The notes beneath the pieces were generated by a model that was not told the origin of the DNA, searched no databases, and worked only from the letters and a program-made list of their open reading frames with translations. The position numbers were made by a program, and so were the translations under genes. From the NCBI GenBank assembly GCA_964625225.1, contig CAZVAR010000050.1, forward strand, positions 1 through 23,023: DNA of 23,023 bases, written 5' to 3'. This DNA is from CAZVAR01 sp964625225 (GTDB lineage: Bacteria > Pseudomonadota > Alphaproteobacteria > JAJUGE01). Of the stretch, positions 14,661 through 22,134 are shown piece by piece. How positions within the stretch are numbered: position 1 is the stretch's first letter; the number at the start of each line of letters is the position of its first letter.

Positions 14661-14811
14661 GGGGCCTCCGGCAATGGGTTGCATCGGATCATGCCATCTG
14701 CGATGCCGATGCGGCAGCCTGTTCGCCGTGAACGATGCGGTGCCGGCCGCGTTTATCGAACTTTGGCACGATACGGCCGCGGTCCCGGACGGGCGCGGCC
14801 GGAGGAGAAAC
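14661..14811. other. Divergent gap between the deacetylase and otsB
   Basis: This 151-bp gap must supply promoters in both directions. It carries the stress-type promoter candidate at 14729-14753 and the otsB Shine-Dalgarno GGAGGAG at 14801-14807. On the deacetylase side I see only its Shine-Dalgarno and no convincing promoter. Confidence 0.5.
14729..14753 (+). promoter_or_regulatory. EcfG-like promoter candidate upstream of otsB
   Basis: TGAAC (14729-14733), 16 bases, then CGTT (14750-14753). This differs from the EcfG consensus GGAAC-N16-CGTT by one base. It lies 59 bases before the otsB ATG at 14812 in a divergent gap. Trehalose genes are established members of the general stress regulon in several alphaproteobacteria, which supports the reading. 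Confidence 0.5.
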
Positions 14812-15618
14812 ATGACGGATGCCCCGGACCACCGGCCCTCGGCCCTCGAGCGGCTCGACGAGATCCTGGACCGTGCGGCCGGCCGGCCGATCATGCTGTT
14901 CCTCGACTTCGACGGCACCCTGGCGCCGATCGTCCCGCGCCCGGAGCAGGCGGCGCTCGCGCCCGGCATGGCCGATGCCCTGCTGCGCGCACGCGAGCGC
15001 GTGACGCTCGCCGTGATCAGCGGACGCGGTCTCGAAGACGTGCGGCGTCGGGTCGGGATCGACGGGATCGCCTACGCCGGCAGTCACGGGTTCGAAATCC
15101 GCGATCCCGACGGCCGGCTAATCGAGTACGAGCAGGCCGATCGCTTCCTCCCGGCGCTCGACCGTGCGGAGGCCGAGCTCGCGTCACGCCTCTCGGCGGT
15201 CGACGGAGTCATCGTCGAGCGCAAGCGCTTCGCGATCGCCATCCATTATCGCCTCGCGGCCGAGCACGCGATCCCGGAAATCGAGAGCGCGATCGACGCG
15301 GCGCTGTCCCGGCATGCGGAGCTCGCCAAGGCCGGCGGCAAGAAGATCTTCGAGATCCGCCCGCGGGTGGACTGGCACAAGGGCAAGGCGGTGCTCTGGC
15401 TCCTGCATGCCCTGCACGGGGATGCCGGCGCGGCCTTACCGGTCTATATCGGCGACGACGTCACCGACGAGGATGCGTTCGCCGCGCTGCGGTCGAGTGG
15501 CGTCGGCATCCGCGTCGGGCCGCCCGACGCGCCCACGGCCGCGGCCTATGTCCTCGCCGACGTCGGCCAGGTCCGCGCCTTCCTCGACGCCCTGCTCGAT
15601 CGGCTCGGGCGCGGCTGA
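14812..15618 (+). CDS. otsB: Trehalose-6-phosphate phosphatase
   Basis: A 268-aa HAD-superfamily phosphatase that releases trehalose from trehalose-6-phosphate. HAD motif I is FLDFDGTLAPI (nucleophile D32, acid D34). Motif II is VISGR (S70). The OtsB-specific segment KKIFEIRPRVDWHKGKAV (177-193) provides the motif III lysine. Motif IV is IGDDVTDEDAF (D215, D216, D219). The cap region lies between about 110 and 180. The length is normal for the family. Start ATG 14812 is preceded by GGAGGAG with four-base spacing. No otsA (synthase) gene is in the window, so the substrate must come from an enzyme encoded elsewhere. A stress-type promoter candidate lies upstream. It converges with soxG, with 16 bp between the stops. 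Confidence 0.93.
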   Translation: MTDAPDHRPSALERLDEILDRAAGRPIMLFLDFDGTLAPIVPRPEQAALAPGMADALLRARERVTLAVISGRGLEDVRRRVGIDGIAYAGSHGFEIRDPDGRLIEYEQADRFLPALDRAEAELASRLSAVDGVIVERKRFAIAIHYRLAAEHAIPEIESAIDAALSRHAELAKAGGKKIFEIRPRVDWHKGKAVLWLLHALHGDAGAALPVYIGDDVTDEDAFAALRSSGVGIRVGPPDAPTAAAYVLADVGQVRAFLDALLDRLGRG

Positions 15619-15634
15619 CCGGGGCTGCGGCATT

Positions 15635-16228
15635 TTAAGAACGATACTCCCGCATCGCGTCCATGAGCCAGGCGACGAGATAGGCGGCGAAGGAGGGGCG
15701 CACGAAGATCCGGTAAGCGGGCGCCTCACCCGTCTGCTGGATCAGGATCTCGGCCTTGGCGAGCAGGGTCTGCGCGCATTGTCCCGGCCCGAACGCCCGC
15801 GGATGCAGATCCAGCGCGCAGCCTTTCGCCAGCACCTCCCGCGCCTTCGGTCCCGTCAGCTCGATCACCGCCCGCGCCGCGCTCACCTCGGTCACCGCGG
15901 CGTCCTTCCCCTGCAGCGCTGCGCGCAGCCGCCCTTCCAGGTCCGAGTTTGCCGTCGTGTCGCCGACCAGCAGCCATTCGTCGGGGCCGAGCCAGAGCGC
16001 CGTCACACCGCCCGCTGCGACGAACCGGTTGGGCACGGCCGGCAGGTCGAAGCCCAACACGCCACACACGGACCCCGCGAAGCTCGCGTCCATCGGGTCG
16101 CCGCGCAGATCCACCTGTACGGCCGGCACGAGCACCCGGAGCAGCACGGCGCCTTCGCGCGATACCGCCGCCATATCCGCCTCCAGCCCGTCCAACGGCC
16201 CGACCCGTTCGATCTCCGGCTCAGCCAT
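15635..16228 (-). CDS. soxG: Sarcosine oxidase, gamma subunit
   Basis: A 197-aa small subunit of heterotetrameric sarcosine oxidase. It matches SoxG through FVAAGGVTALWLGPDEWLLVGD (about 69-90), SAARAVIELTGPKAREVLAKGCALDLHPRAFGPGQCAQTLLAKAEILI, and the C-terminal YRIFVRPSFAAYLVAWLMDAM. The fold is related to aminomethyltransferase-type domains, and the subunit packs against the alpha subunit. Its ATG overlaps the soxA stop by eight bases (16221-16228), which indicates translational coupling. It is the last gene of soxBDAG and converges with otsB. Confidence 0.92.
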   Translation of the reverse strand: MAEPEIERVGPLDGLEADMAAVSREGAVLLRVLVPAVQVDLRGDPMDASFAGSVCGVLGFDLPAVPNRFVAAGGVTALWLGPDEWLLVGDTTANSDLEGRLRAALQGKDAAVTEVSAARAVIELTGPKAREVLAKGCALDLHPRAFGPGQCAQTLLAKAEILIQQTGEAPAYRIFVRPSFAAYLVAWLMDAMREYRS

Positions 16229-19200
16229 CGCGCCGCGCCCCCTCGGAATCGTAAAACATCGGCACCGTCACTTGCGCCTCGAGAAACCTGCCGCGGTCGG
16301 CCAGCGTGACCGTCTCGCCGATCCGTCGCCGTCCATCCTTCATCAGTGCCAGCGCGAATCCGCGCCCGAGCGTCGCGCTCCAGTAAGCGGATGTCACATG
16401 TCCCAGCATCGGGACCGGCACCGGCGCATCCCGATCCGCCACGATCTGTGCCCCTTCCGCCGGCACGATCTGGGGATCGGCGGGTAACAGCCCCACGAGC
16501 TGCTTGCGGTCGTCCCGTGCCGTGTCGCTGCGCGCCAACGAGCGCCGACCGAGAAAATCTTTCTGCCTCGAGACGATCCGGCCCATCCCGAGATCGAACG
16601 GCGTCACCGTTCCGTCGGTCTCCTGTCCGACAATGATGTAGCCCTTTTCCGCCCGCAATACGTGCATCGCCTCGGTGCCGTAGGGCGTGATGCCGTGCCG
16701 CTCGCCCGCGCGCATCACCGCTGTCCAGACATGCATGCCGCAGTCCCAGGGCACGTTGATCTCGTAGGACAGCTCACCGGTGAAGCTGACCCGGAAGATC
16801 CGCGCCGGCACGCCAGCGACGGCGGCCTCCCGCATCGACAGGAACGGAAAGTCCTCCCTCGACAGCGGTAGGCCGGGCGCGACCTCCCGCAGCACCTCCC
16901 GCGCCTTGGGGCCGGCCAGCGATACGACCGCCCACTGTTCGGTCACCGAGGTACACCAGACCCTGAGGTCGGTCCATTCCGTCTGCAGCCACTCCTCGAG
17001 CCAGTCCAGCACGGCGCCCGCGCCCCCGGTCGTGGTCGTCATCAGGAAGTGGCGATCGCCGAGGCGGGTGGTCACGCCGTCGTCGAACACCATCCCGTCC
17101 TCCTGGCACATCAGCCCGTAGCGGCAACGCCCGATGCCGAGATTGCTGAACCTGTTGGTGTAGACCCGGTCGAGAAAGGCGGCCGCGTCCGGGCCCTGGA
17201 TGTCGATCTTGCCGAGCGTGCTGGCGTCGAGCACGCCGACGGCATTGCGTACGGCCAGGCATTCCCGGCTCACCGCCTGCCGCATCGTCTCGCCCGGCCG
17301 CGGGTAGTATCGCGGCCGCTTCCACTGGGCGACATCCTCGAACACCGCCCCGTTGGCCGCGTGCCATCGCTGCATCGGCGTCCGCCGCACCGGGTCGCAG
17401 AACTCGCCGACGTCGCGCCCGGCCAGCAGCCCGAACGCGACCGGCGTGTAGGGCGGGCGGAAGGTCGTCGTGCCCGTCTCCGCGATCGGCCGACGCAGCG
17501 CCTCGGACAGAACCGCGAGCGCGTTGACGTTGGAGGTCCGCCCCTGATCGGTGCCCATCCCCGTCGTCGTGTAGCGCTTGACGTGCTCGATCGACCGCAT
17601 CCCCTCCCGCGCCGCCAGTAGAATGTCGGCGGCGGTGACGTCACTCTGGAGGTCGACGAAATGTTTCCGCGTCCCGCGCCCGACCGCCTTCGCCGACGGG
17701 ACCACCCAGAGCGGCCGGATCGGCCCCTGCGGCACCGTTTCGCAGGCCGGTTGCGCGACGGGGTCGCCGCTCGTGAATCCGGCGTCCCGCGCCGCCGCCC
17801 GCCCCGCGGCCAGGCCCTCCGCCAGCGCCGCGCCCAATGCGAAGGTACCGTTGGCGGCGCCCGCGTTGCGCCGGCCCTGGATTGCCCGGCCCGGCACGAA
17901 GCAGGCCGCCTTCCCGTCGTAGCGGAGCCGTCCCTGCGCCTGCGCGAAGAGATGCACCGCCGGGTTCCAGCCTCCGGACACCGCCAGCAGGTCGCAGTCG
18001 ATCTCGAACGGCCGCCCGACGATCCCGGTCCCGTCGGAGTCGAGTCGCGCAACCTCGATCCCGGCGAGCCGCCGCCGGCCCCGTGTGCCCGTGACCGCAT
18101 GGCCCTGTAACACCGTCACGCCCTCGCGCCAGACCCGTACCGGCAGCGCACCCTCGAGACCGGCCCGCAGATCCACGACCGCCGCGATCTGGAGACCCGC
18201 GTCCATCGCGTCCCGTGCCAGTTCATAGGCGCCGTCATTGTTGGTGAAGATCGCGATCCGTCGCCCCGGCGCCACCCCGTAGCGGTTCAGATAGGTCTGC
18301 GCCGCCGAGGTGAGCATCACTCCCGGGCGGTCATTGTCCGCGAACACCAGGGGCCGCTCGTGCGCCCCGGTCGCCAGGACCACCTGCCGCGCCCGGATGT
18401 GCCACAGCCGCTGCCGCGCGATCCCCGGCGGCGCGAGGTCCCCGTGATGGTCGGTGCGTCGCTCCGCCGCCATCAGGTAATTGTGGTCGTAATAGCCGAA
18501 CACCGTGGTGCGCGGCAGCAGCACGGCCTCGGGCAGGCTGCGCAGCTCGCCGGTGACCCGCTCCACCCAGTCGACCGCCGACGCCCCGTCGATCCAGTCA
18601 CGCCGGCCGAGGAGCGAGCCTCCGAATTCCGCCTGCTCGTCGGCCAGGATCACCCGGGCGCCGGTTCGGCCCGCCGCCAGGGCCGCCGCCAGCCCGGCTG
18701 GTCCGGCGCCCACCACCAGCACGTCGCAATGCGCGTACATGCGGTCATACGCGTCCGGATCCGGCAGTGTCGGCGCCTGGCCCAGCCCGGCCATGCGGCG
18801 GATCGCCGGCTCGAACAGCCGTTGCCACAGCTTTTGCGAGCCGAGGAACGTCTTGTAGTAGAACCCCGCCGGCAGCAGCGGCGCGAACGCCCCGTTGATC
18901 GCGCCGAGATCGAACGTGACCGACGGCCAGGCGTTGATGCCGGTGGCGTGCAGTCCTTCATACAGTTCCACCTGCGTCGCCCGCAGGTTCGGTTCGGTGC
19001 GGGCGCCGGTCTCGAGCTGCACCAGCGCGTTGGGCTCGTCCGCGCCGGCCGCGAACACGCCGCGCGGACGGTGATACTTGAACGACCGCGCGACCAGCAG
19101 CACGTCGTTGGCCAGCAGCGCGGAGGCGAGCGTGTCGCCTGCCAGCCCCTCATAGGCTCGGCCGTCGAAGGTGAAACGCAGCCGGGCGGCCCGGTCGATC

Positions 19201-19232
19201 CGTCCGCCGCGCGCGAGCCGGAAGGCGGTCAT
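16221..19232 (-). CDS. soxA: Sarcosine oxidase, alpha subunit
   Basis: A 1003-aa alpha subunit. The order of parts is an N-terminal ferredoxin-like region (about 15-110, with FDGRAYEGLAGDTLASALLAN), a NAD-binding oxidoreductase core with VLVVGAGPAGLAAALAAGRTG (171-191), and a C-terminal aminomethyltransferase-like domain (about 600-1000). The last contains GVLDASTLGKIDIQGPDAAAFLDRVYTN and GELSYEINVPWDCG. With SoxB, SoxD and SoxG it oxidises sarcosine to glycine, and the one-carbon unit passes to tetrahydrofolate at the C-terminal domain. Start ATG 19232 overlaps the soxD stop in an ATGA arrangement. A longer in-frame extension to 19532 only runs antisense-like through soxD codons and is not used. 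Length and motifs are normal for the family. Confidence 0.95.
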   Translation of the reverse strand: MTAFRLARGGRIDRAARLRFTFDGRAYEGLAGDTLASALLANDVLLVARSFKYHRPRGVFAAGADEPNALVQLETGARTEPNLRATQVELYEGLHATGINAWPSVTFDLGAINGAFAPLLPAGFYYKTFLGSQKLWQRLFEPAIRRMAGLGQAPTLPDPDAYDRMYAHCDVLVVGAGPAGLAAALAAGRTGARVILADEQAEFGGSLLGRRDWIDGASAVDWVERVTGELRSLPEAVLLPRTTVFGYYDHNYLMAAERRTDHHGDLAPPGIARQRLWHIRARQVVLATGAHERPLVFADNDRPGVMLTSAAQTYLNRYGVAPGRRIAIFTNNDGAYELARDAMDAGLQIAAVVDLRAGLEGALPVRVWREGVTVLQGHAVTGTRGRRRLAGIEVARLDSDGTGIVGRPFEIDCDLLAVSGGWNPAVHLFAQAQGRLRYDGKAACFVPGRAIQGRRNAGAANGTFALGAALAEGLAAGRAAARDAGFTSGDPVAQPACETVPQGPIRPLWVVPSAKAVGRGTRKHFVDLQSDVTAADILLAAREGMRSIEHVKRYTTTGMGTDQGRTSNVNALAVLSEALRRPIAETGTTTFRPPYTPVAFGLLAGRDVGEFCDPVRRTPMQRWHAANGAVFEDVAQWKRPRYYPRPGETMRQAVSRECLAVRNAVGVLDASTLGKIDIQGPDAAAFLDRVYTNRFSNLGIGRCRYGLMCQEDGMVFDDGVTTRLGDRHFLMTTTTGGAGAVLDWLEEWLQTEWTDLRVWCTSVTEQWAVVSLAGPKAREVLREVAPGLPLSREDFPFLSMREAAVAGVPARIFRVSFTGELSYEINVPWDCGMHVWTAVMRAGERHGITPYGTEAMHVLRAEKGYIIVGQETDGTVTPFDLGMGRIVSRQKDFLGRRSLARSDTARDDRKQLVGLLPADPQIVPAEGAQIVADRDAPVPVPMLGHVTSAYWSATLGRGFALALMKDGRRRIGETVTLADRGRFLEAQVTVPMFYDSEGARRDG

Positions 19233-19513
19233 CCGCCCGAACCCTGCGGTGGCGGCTCGCCGATCCTGTAGGCGGCCACGATCTCGTGGGTCACGGTATC
19301 GCGGACCAGATTGAACCAGCGGCGGCAGCCGTGAGCATGAACCCAGCGCTCCCGGAACCGTCCCTTCGGAGTGCGGCGCATGAACAGATAGTCCGCCCAT
19401 TCCGCATCGCTCAGGGCGTCCGGGTCGGCGGGCCGCGCGATCTCCGCCTCCCCGCCGTAGCGGAACTCCACCTCGTCGCGCGGCCCGCACCAGGGACAGG
19501 GGATCAACAGCAT
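19229..19513 (-). CDS. soxD: Sarcosine oxidase, delta subunit
   Basis: A 94-aa zinc-binding subunit of heterotetrameric sarcosine oxidase. The four expected zinc ligands fall at the family positions: C6 and C9 in LLIPCPWCGPRDEVEF, and H59 and C63 in ERWVHAHGCRRWFN. The rest (FRYGGEAEIARP, DYLFMRRTPKG, ARD-like VRDTVTHEIVAAY) is standard SoxD. Start ATG 19513 has GGAGG six bases upstream. An in-frame codon at 19534 is less likely. The stop overlaps the soxA start by four bases, and soxB lies 127 bp upstream, an unusually loose gap for this operon. Confidence 0.94.
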   Translation of the reverse strand: MLLIPCPWCGPRDEVEFRYGGEAEIARPADPDALSDAEWADYLFMRRTPKGRFRERWVHAHGCRRWFNLVRDTVTHEIVAAYRIGEPPPQGSGG

Positions 19514-19640
19514 GGCGGCCTCCGGTACGCACACACCCCGACCGCGCCGCGCCCGGGCGATCCTGCCTCCTCCGCCAGAGGCCAGGGAAGATCGGGGTGC
19601 GGGCGATCCGCCGCCCGCGACATCCGGCCGGGTCCCTGCA

Positions 19641-20885
19641 TCAGTGCGCCACCGCCGCGGCGCCGTGCTCGTCGATCAGCGCGCCGGTCGTGAACCGATC
19701 GAGACTGAACGGCGCGTTCAGCGGGTGCGGCTCGCCCTTGGCCAGGGTCCAGGCGAACACCCAGCCGGAGCCCGGCGTTGCCTTGAATCCGCCGGTTCCC
19801 CAGCCGCAATTGATGTAGAGGTTCTGCACCGGCGTCGTTCCGATGATCGGCGAGGCGTCCGGGCAGGTATCTACGATCCCGGCCCAGCTCCGCATCATGT
19901 GCATCCGGCTGAAGATCGGGAACAGCTCGATGGCTGCGGCCATCTGGTGCTCGATCACGTGAAAGCTGCCGCGCTGCGCATACGAATTGTAGGCGTCGAT
20001 CCCTGCCCCCATCACCAGCTCGCCCTTGTCGGACTGGCTGACATAGACGTGAACCGCGTTCGACATGACCACGCAGTTCAACACCGGCTTCACCGGCTCG
20101 GACACCAGCGCCTGAAGCGGGTGGCTCTGCAGCGGGAACCCCGCCATCTCCGCCAGCACCGAGCTGTGGCCGGCCACGACGATCCCGATCCTGCCGGCCG
20201 CGATGTAGCCGCGGTTCGTCTCTACCCCGACCGCTCGGCCGCCCTCGCGCCGGATGCCGGTGACCTCGCAGTTCTGGATGATGTCGACCCCGCGCGCGTC
20301 CGCTGCCCGCGCATAGCCCCAGGCGACCGCATCGTGCCGGGCGACGCCGCCGCGGCGCTGCAGGGTCGCGCCCAGCACCGGATAGCGCGCGGTCGGCGAT
20401 ACGTCGAGGATCGGGCAGAAATCCTTCACCTGCTCCGGGGTCAGCCATTCGGCGTCGATCCCGTTGAGCCGGTTGGCGTTGACCCGGCGCACCCCTTCCC
20501 GCACGTCGTGCAGAGTGTGGGCGAGGTTCATCACCCCGCGCTGGCTCAGCATCAGGTTGAAGTTCAGTTCGCGCGACAGCCCCTCCCAGAGCTTCAGCGA
20601 ATGCTCGTAGAGCTGCGCGCTTTCGTCGCAGAGATAGTTCGAGCGGATGATGGTGGTGTTCCGCCCGGTGTTCCCCCCGCCGAGCCAGCCCTTCTCCAGC
20701 ACGGCCACGTCGGTGATTCCGTGCTCCTTGGCGAGATAATAGGCCGTCGCCAGCCCGTGCCCGCCGCCGCCGACGATCACCACCTCGTAGCGCGGCTTCG
20801 GCGTCGGGCTGCGCCACAATGCCGGCCAATTTTCGTGCGCACTGAGTGCGTTGCGCGCCAGTGCGAATATGGAATGGCGGCCCAC
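19641..20885 (-). CDS. soxB: Sarcosine oxidase, beta subunit
   Basis: A flavoprotein of about 414 aa in the DAO/glycine-oxidase fold that carries out sarcosine dehydrogenation. The FAD-binding motif YEVVIVGGGGHGLATAYYLAKEHG (33-56) and the family hallmark EKGWLGGGNTGRNTTIIRSNYL (64-85) are present. Also present are the covalent-flavin region GGVARHDAVAWGYARAAD (His184 is the likely FMN-linked residue by family comparison) and INCGWGTGGFKATPGSG near the C terminus. I place the start at GTG 20885, because the protein then begins MGRHSIFALARNAL as in other SoxB proteins. ATG 20915 adds ten residues and is the alternative. It is the first gene of the operon. Confidence 0.94.
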   Translation of the reverse strand: MGRHSIFALARNALSAHENWPALWRSPTPKPRYEVVIVGGGGHGLATAYYLAKEHGITDVAVLEKGWLGGGNTGRNTTIIRSNYLCDESAQLYEHSLKLWEGLSRELNFNLMLSQRGVMNLAHTLHDVREGVRRVNANRLNGIDAEWLTPEQVKDFCPILDVSPTARYPVLGATLQRRGGVARHDAVAWGYARAADARGVDIIQNCEVTGIRREGGRAVGVETNRGYIAAGRIGIVVAGHSSVLAEMAGFPLQSHPLQALVSEPVKPVLNCVVMSNAVHVYVSQSDKGELVMGAGIDAYNSYAQRGSFHVIEHQMAAAIELFPIFSRMHMMRSWAGIVDTCPDASPIIGTTPVQNLYINCGWGTGGFKATPGSGWVFAWTLAKGEPHPLNAPFSLDRFTTGALIDEHGAAAVAH

Positions 20886-20915
20886 GCGCCCCCCGTCCGA
20901 CGATCGATCCCGCAT

Positions 20916-21497
20916 GTTGTGCGAAGCGCCCCGCAGGTTCAATGGCGAGTGCGCCTGCGTCTGCTCAAGCCGCGCCGATCGAACGAAATTGCACTGCCGA
21001 TGTTGATGTCGCAGCCGCCTCGGAGGCCAAGGTGCCGCTTCGGCAACATTGCAGGGCCGCGTCATGGCATCCCGTTCGTGCCCGGGATCGGAGTGCGCCG
21101 TCATCGGCGACAGCCCGGCCGCACCTGCCGCTGCCATCGAGCCCGCCCGCTTCCGGCGGCGCTTCACCCTGTCCGATGCCGGTACGGCGCGCGCGTTCGA
21201 CCCACCGTGTTCCACCCCTCGGCTGCACGCCGCGCGACGCGCCGGCGGAGCGCCGCGGCGCACGTCTCGACGGAACGGGCGCCTCCCGGTCGGCGAGGCA
21301 TCGGGAGGCTTCGGTACGCGGCTGCGTCGCGGCCGGCGACATCATGCCCCGGCTCGACGGGATCGCCGTGGCGACGGGGCATGTCGCCGTCGCCGCTCCC
21401 GCCATCCACAATCGCCTGCGCGCGGCCGACGATCGGGGCGCGCCCGGCCGTCGTCTGTGATAGGAATGCGGCGTCAATCCGCCACAGGAGATCCGTC
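20916..21497. other. 582-bp region without a recognisable gene
   Basis: This region lies between soxB and the divergent rhodanese gene. Several long open frames exist on both strands, but all read as Arg/Ala/Pro-rich low-complexity sequence with no family motif, as expected of GC-rich non-coding DNA. It should contain the sox promoter and the rhodanese promoter. A GGAAC at 21272 has no GTT at the right spacing, and GTTCC at 21209 has no partner. No transcriptional regulator gene is seen here, nor glyA or folate genes. Confidence 0.4.
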
Positions 21498-21899
21498 ATG
21501 GCACTGAAGAAGGGTGTGAAGCAGCTCTTGGAGGAGGCGAACGCCCGCATCGAGACGATCCCCACAGCCGAGGCGCTGCGACTCAAGGACGATCCCGACA
21601 CGCTCTTCGTCGACATCCGCGACGTCCGTGAACTGGAGCGCGACGGCATGATCCCCGGTGCTTATCACGCGCCCCGTGGCATGCTCGAATTCTGGGTCGA
21701 TCCCGACAGCCCCTACTACAAGGACGTGTTCGGCTCGGGAAAGCGGTTCGTCCTCTACTGCGCCAGCGGCTGGCGCTCGGCGCTCGCGACCGACGCACTG
21801 AAGCAGATGGGATTGGACCGCGTCGCCCATATCGAAGGCGGTTTCAACGGCTGGAAGCAGGCAGGAGGACCGGTCGCCCAACGGGCGAAGAAGGGCTGA
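21498..21899 (+). CDS. Single-domain rhodanese-like sulfurtransferase
   Basis: A 133-aa cytoplasmic protein consisting of one rhodanese domain. Features are FVDIRDVRELERDGMIPGAYHAPRG (about 37-61) and the active-site loop CASGWRS with catalytic Cys88 after FVLY, followed by AHIEGGFNGWKQAGGPV near the C terminus. The glycine/tryptophan-containing six-residue loop fits sulfurtransferases rather than Cdc25-type phosphatases. The physiological sulfur (or selenium) acceptor is unknown. The start at 21498 has AGGAG seven bases upstream. It stands alone on the plus strand between the sox operon and the TRAP permease. A GC hairpin follows the stop. Confidence 0.9.
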   Translation: MALKKGVKQLLEEANARIETIPTAEALRLKDDPDTLFVDIRDVRELERDGMIPGAYHAPRGMLEFWVDPDSPYYKDVFGSGKRFVLYCASGWRSALATDALKQMGLDRVAHIEGGFNGWKQAGGPVAQRAKKG

Positions 21900-21916
21900 A
21901 CCGTCGACCGGCCGAT

Positions 21917-21939
21917 CCGGGCCGCGCCGGCGGGCCCGG
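21917..21939 (+). terminator. Hairpin after the rhodanese gene
   Basis: CCGGGCC (21917-21923) pairs perfectly with GGCCCGG (21933-21939) across a nine-base loop, 17 bases after the stop. There is no T-tract. A terminator role is inferred from position and from the separate promoter candidate just downstream. Confidence 0.4.
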
Positions 21940-21958
21940 TCGCTGAGGCCGCCTGCTG

Positions 21959-21988
21959 TTGACAGTACGAAATGCGGCTTTCTACTCT
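21959..21988 (+). promoter_or_regulatory. Sigma-70-type promoter candidate for the TRAP permease
   Basis: A perfect -35 TTGACA at 21959-21964 is followed by 18 bases and a weak -10, TACTCT (21983-21988). It lies 17 bases or more beyond the rhodanese hairpin and would give a leader of about 140 bases before the permease ATG at 22135. A perfect TTGACA is notable in such GC-rich DNA. Confidence 0.5.
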
Positions 21989-22030
21989 TCGCACCCGCTT
22001 CCGCTGAACCCGGCGGGCGGCAAGATTAAA

Positions 22031-22095
22031 GGAGGCTGACGCGGCTCTGCGAGCCGCGATCGCAGGGCCCGGCCACACGGCCGGGCGATTGCGGT
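22031..22095 (+). ncRNA. Structured 5' leader with two adjacent hairpins
   Basis: A purine-rich GGAGG at 22031-22035 (no start codon follows at usable spacing) precedes two hairpins. Hairpin 1 pairs 22040-22047 with 22051-22058, an 8-bp perfect stem with a 3-nt loop. Hairpin 2 pairs 22059-22064 with 22090-22095 and 22067-22074 with 22079-22086, with an ACAC loop and a 2/3 internal loop. Both fall between the promoter candidate and the permease start, so they may control transcription or translation of it. No known riboswitch class is recognised. Confidence 0.45.
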
Positions 22096-22134
22096 GGAAC
22101 ATCGATGCGACCCAGCGACGAAGGAGCACATGCA

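Noticed and set aside
14641..14665. GGAAC at 14641 as an EcfG -35 for otsB
   Set aside because: There is no GTT 16-17 bases downstream, and it lies inside the divergent deacetylase gene. The TGAAC-N16-CGTT element at 14729 fits better.
15085..15115. GGGTTCGAAATCC resembling a tRNA T-arm
   Set aside because: It lies inside otsB coding sequence and no acceptor, D-arm or anticodon stem surrounds it.
19233..19532. N-terminal extension of soxA to 19532
   Set aside because: The extension is a different-frame reading of soxD. The true soxA N terminus (MTAFRLARGGRIDRAARLRF) starts at 19232 with ATGA coupling to soxD.
20846..21507. Long open frames on both strands upstream of soxB, considered as a gene or as a pseudogene of a FAD oxidase
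   Set aside because: All frames are Arg/Ala/Pro/Ser-rich without family motifs. A fragment reading MPRLDGIAVATGH is too short to support a degraded flavoprotein.
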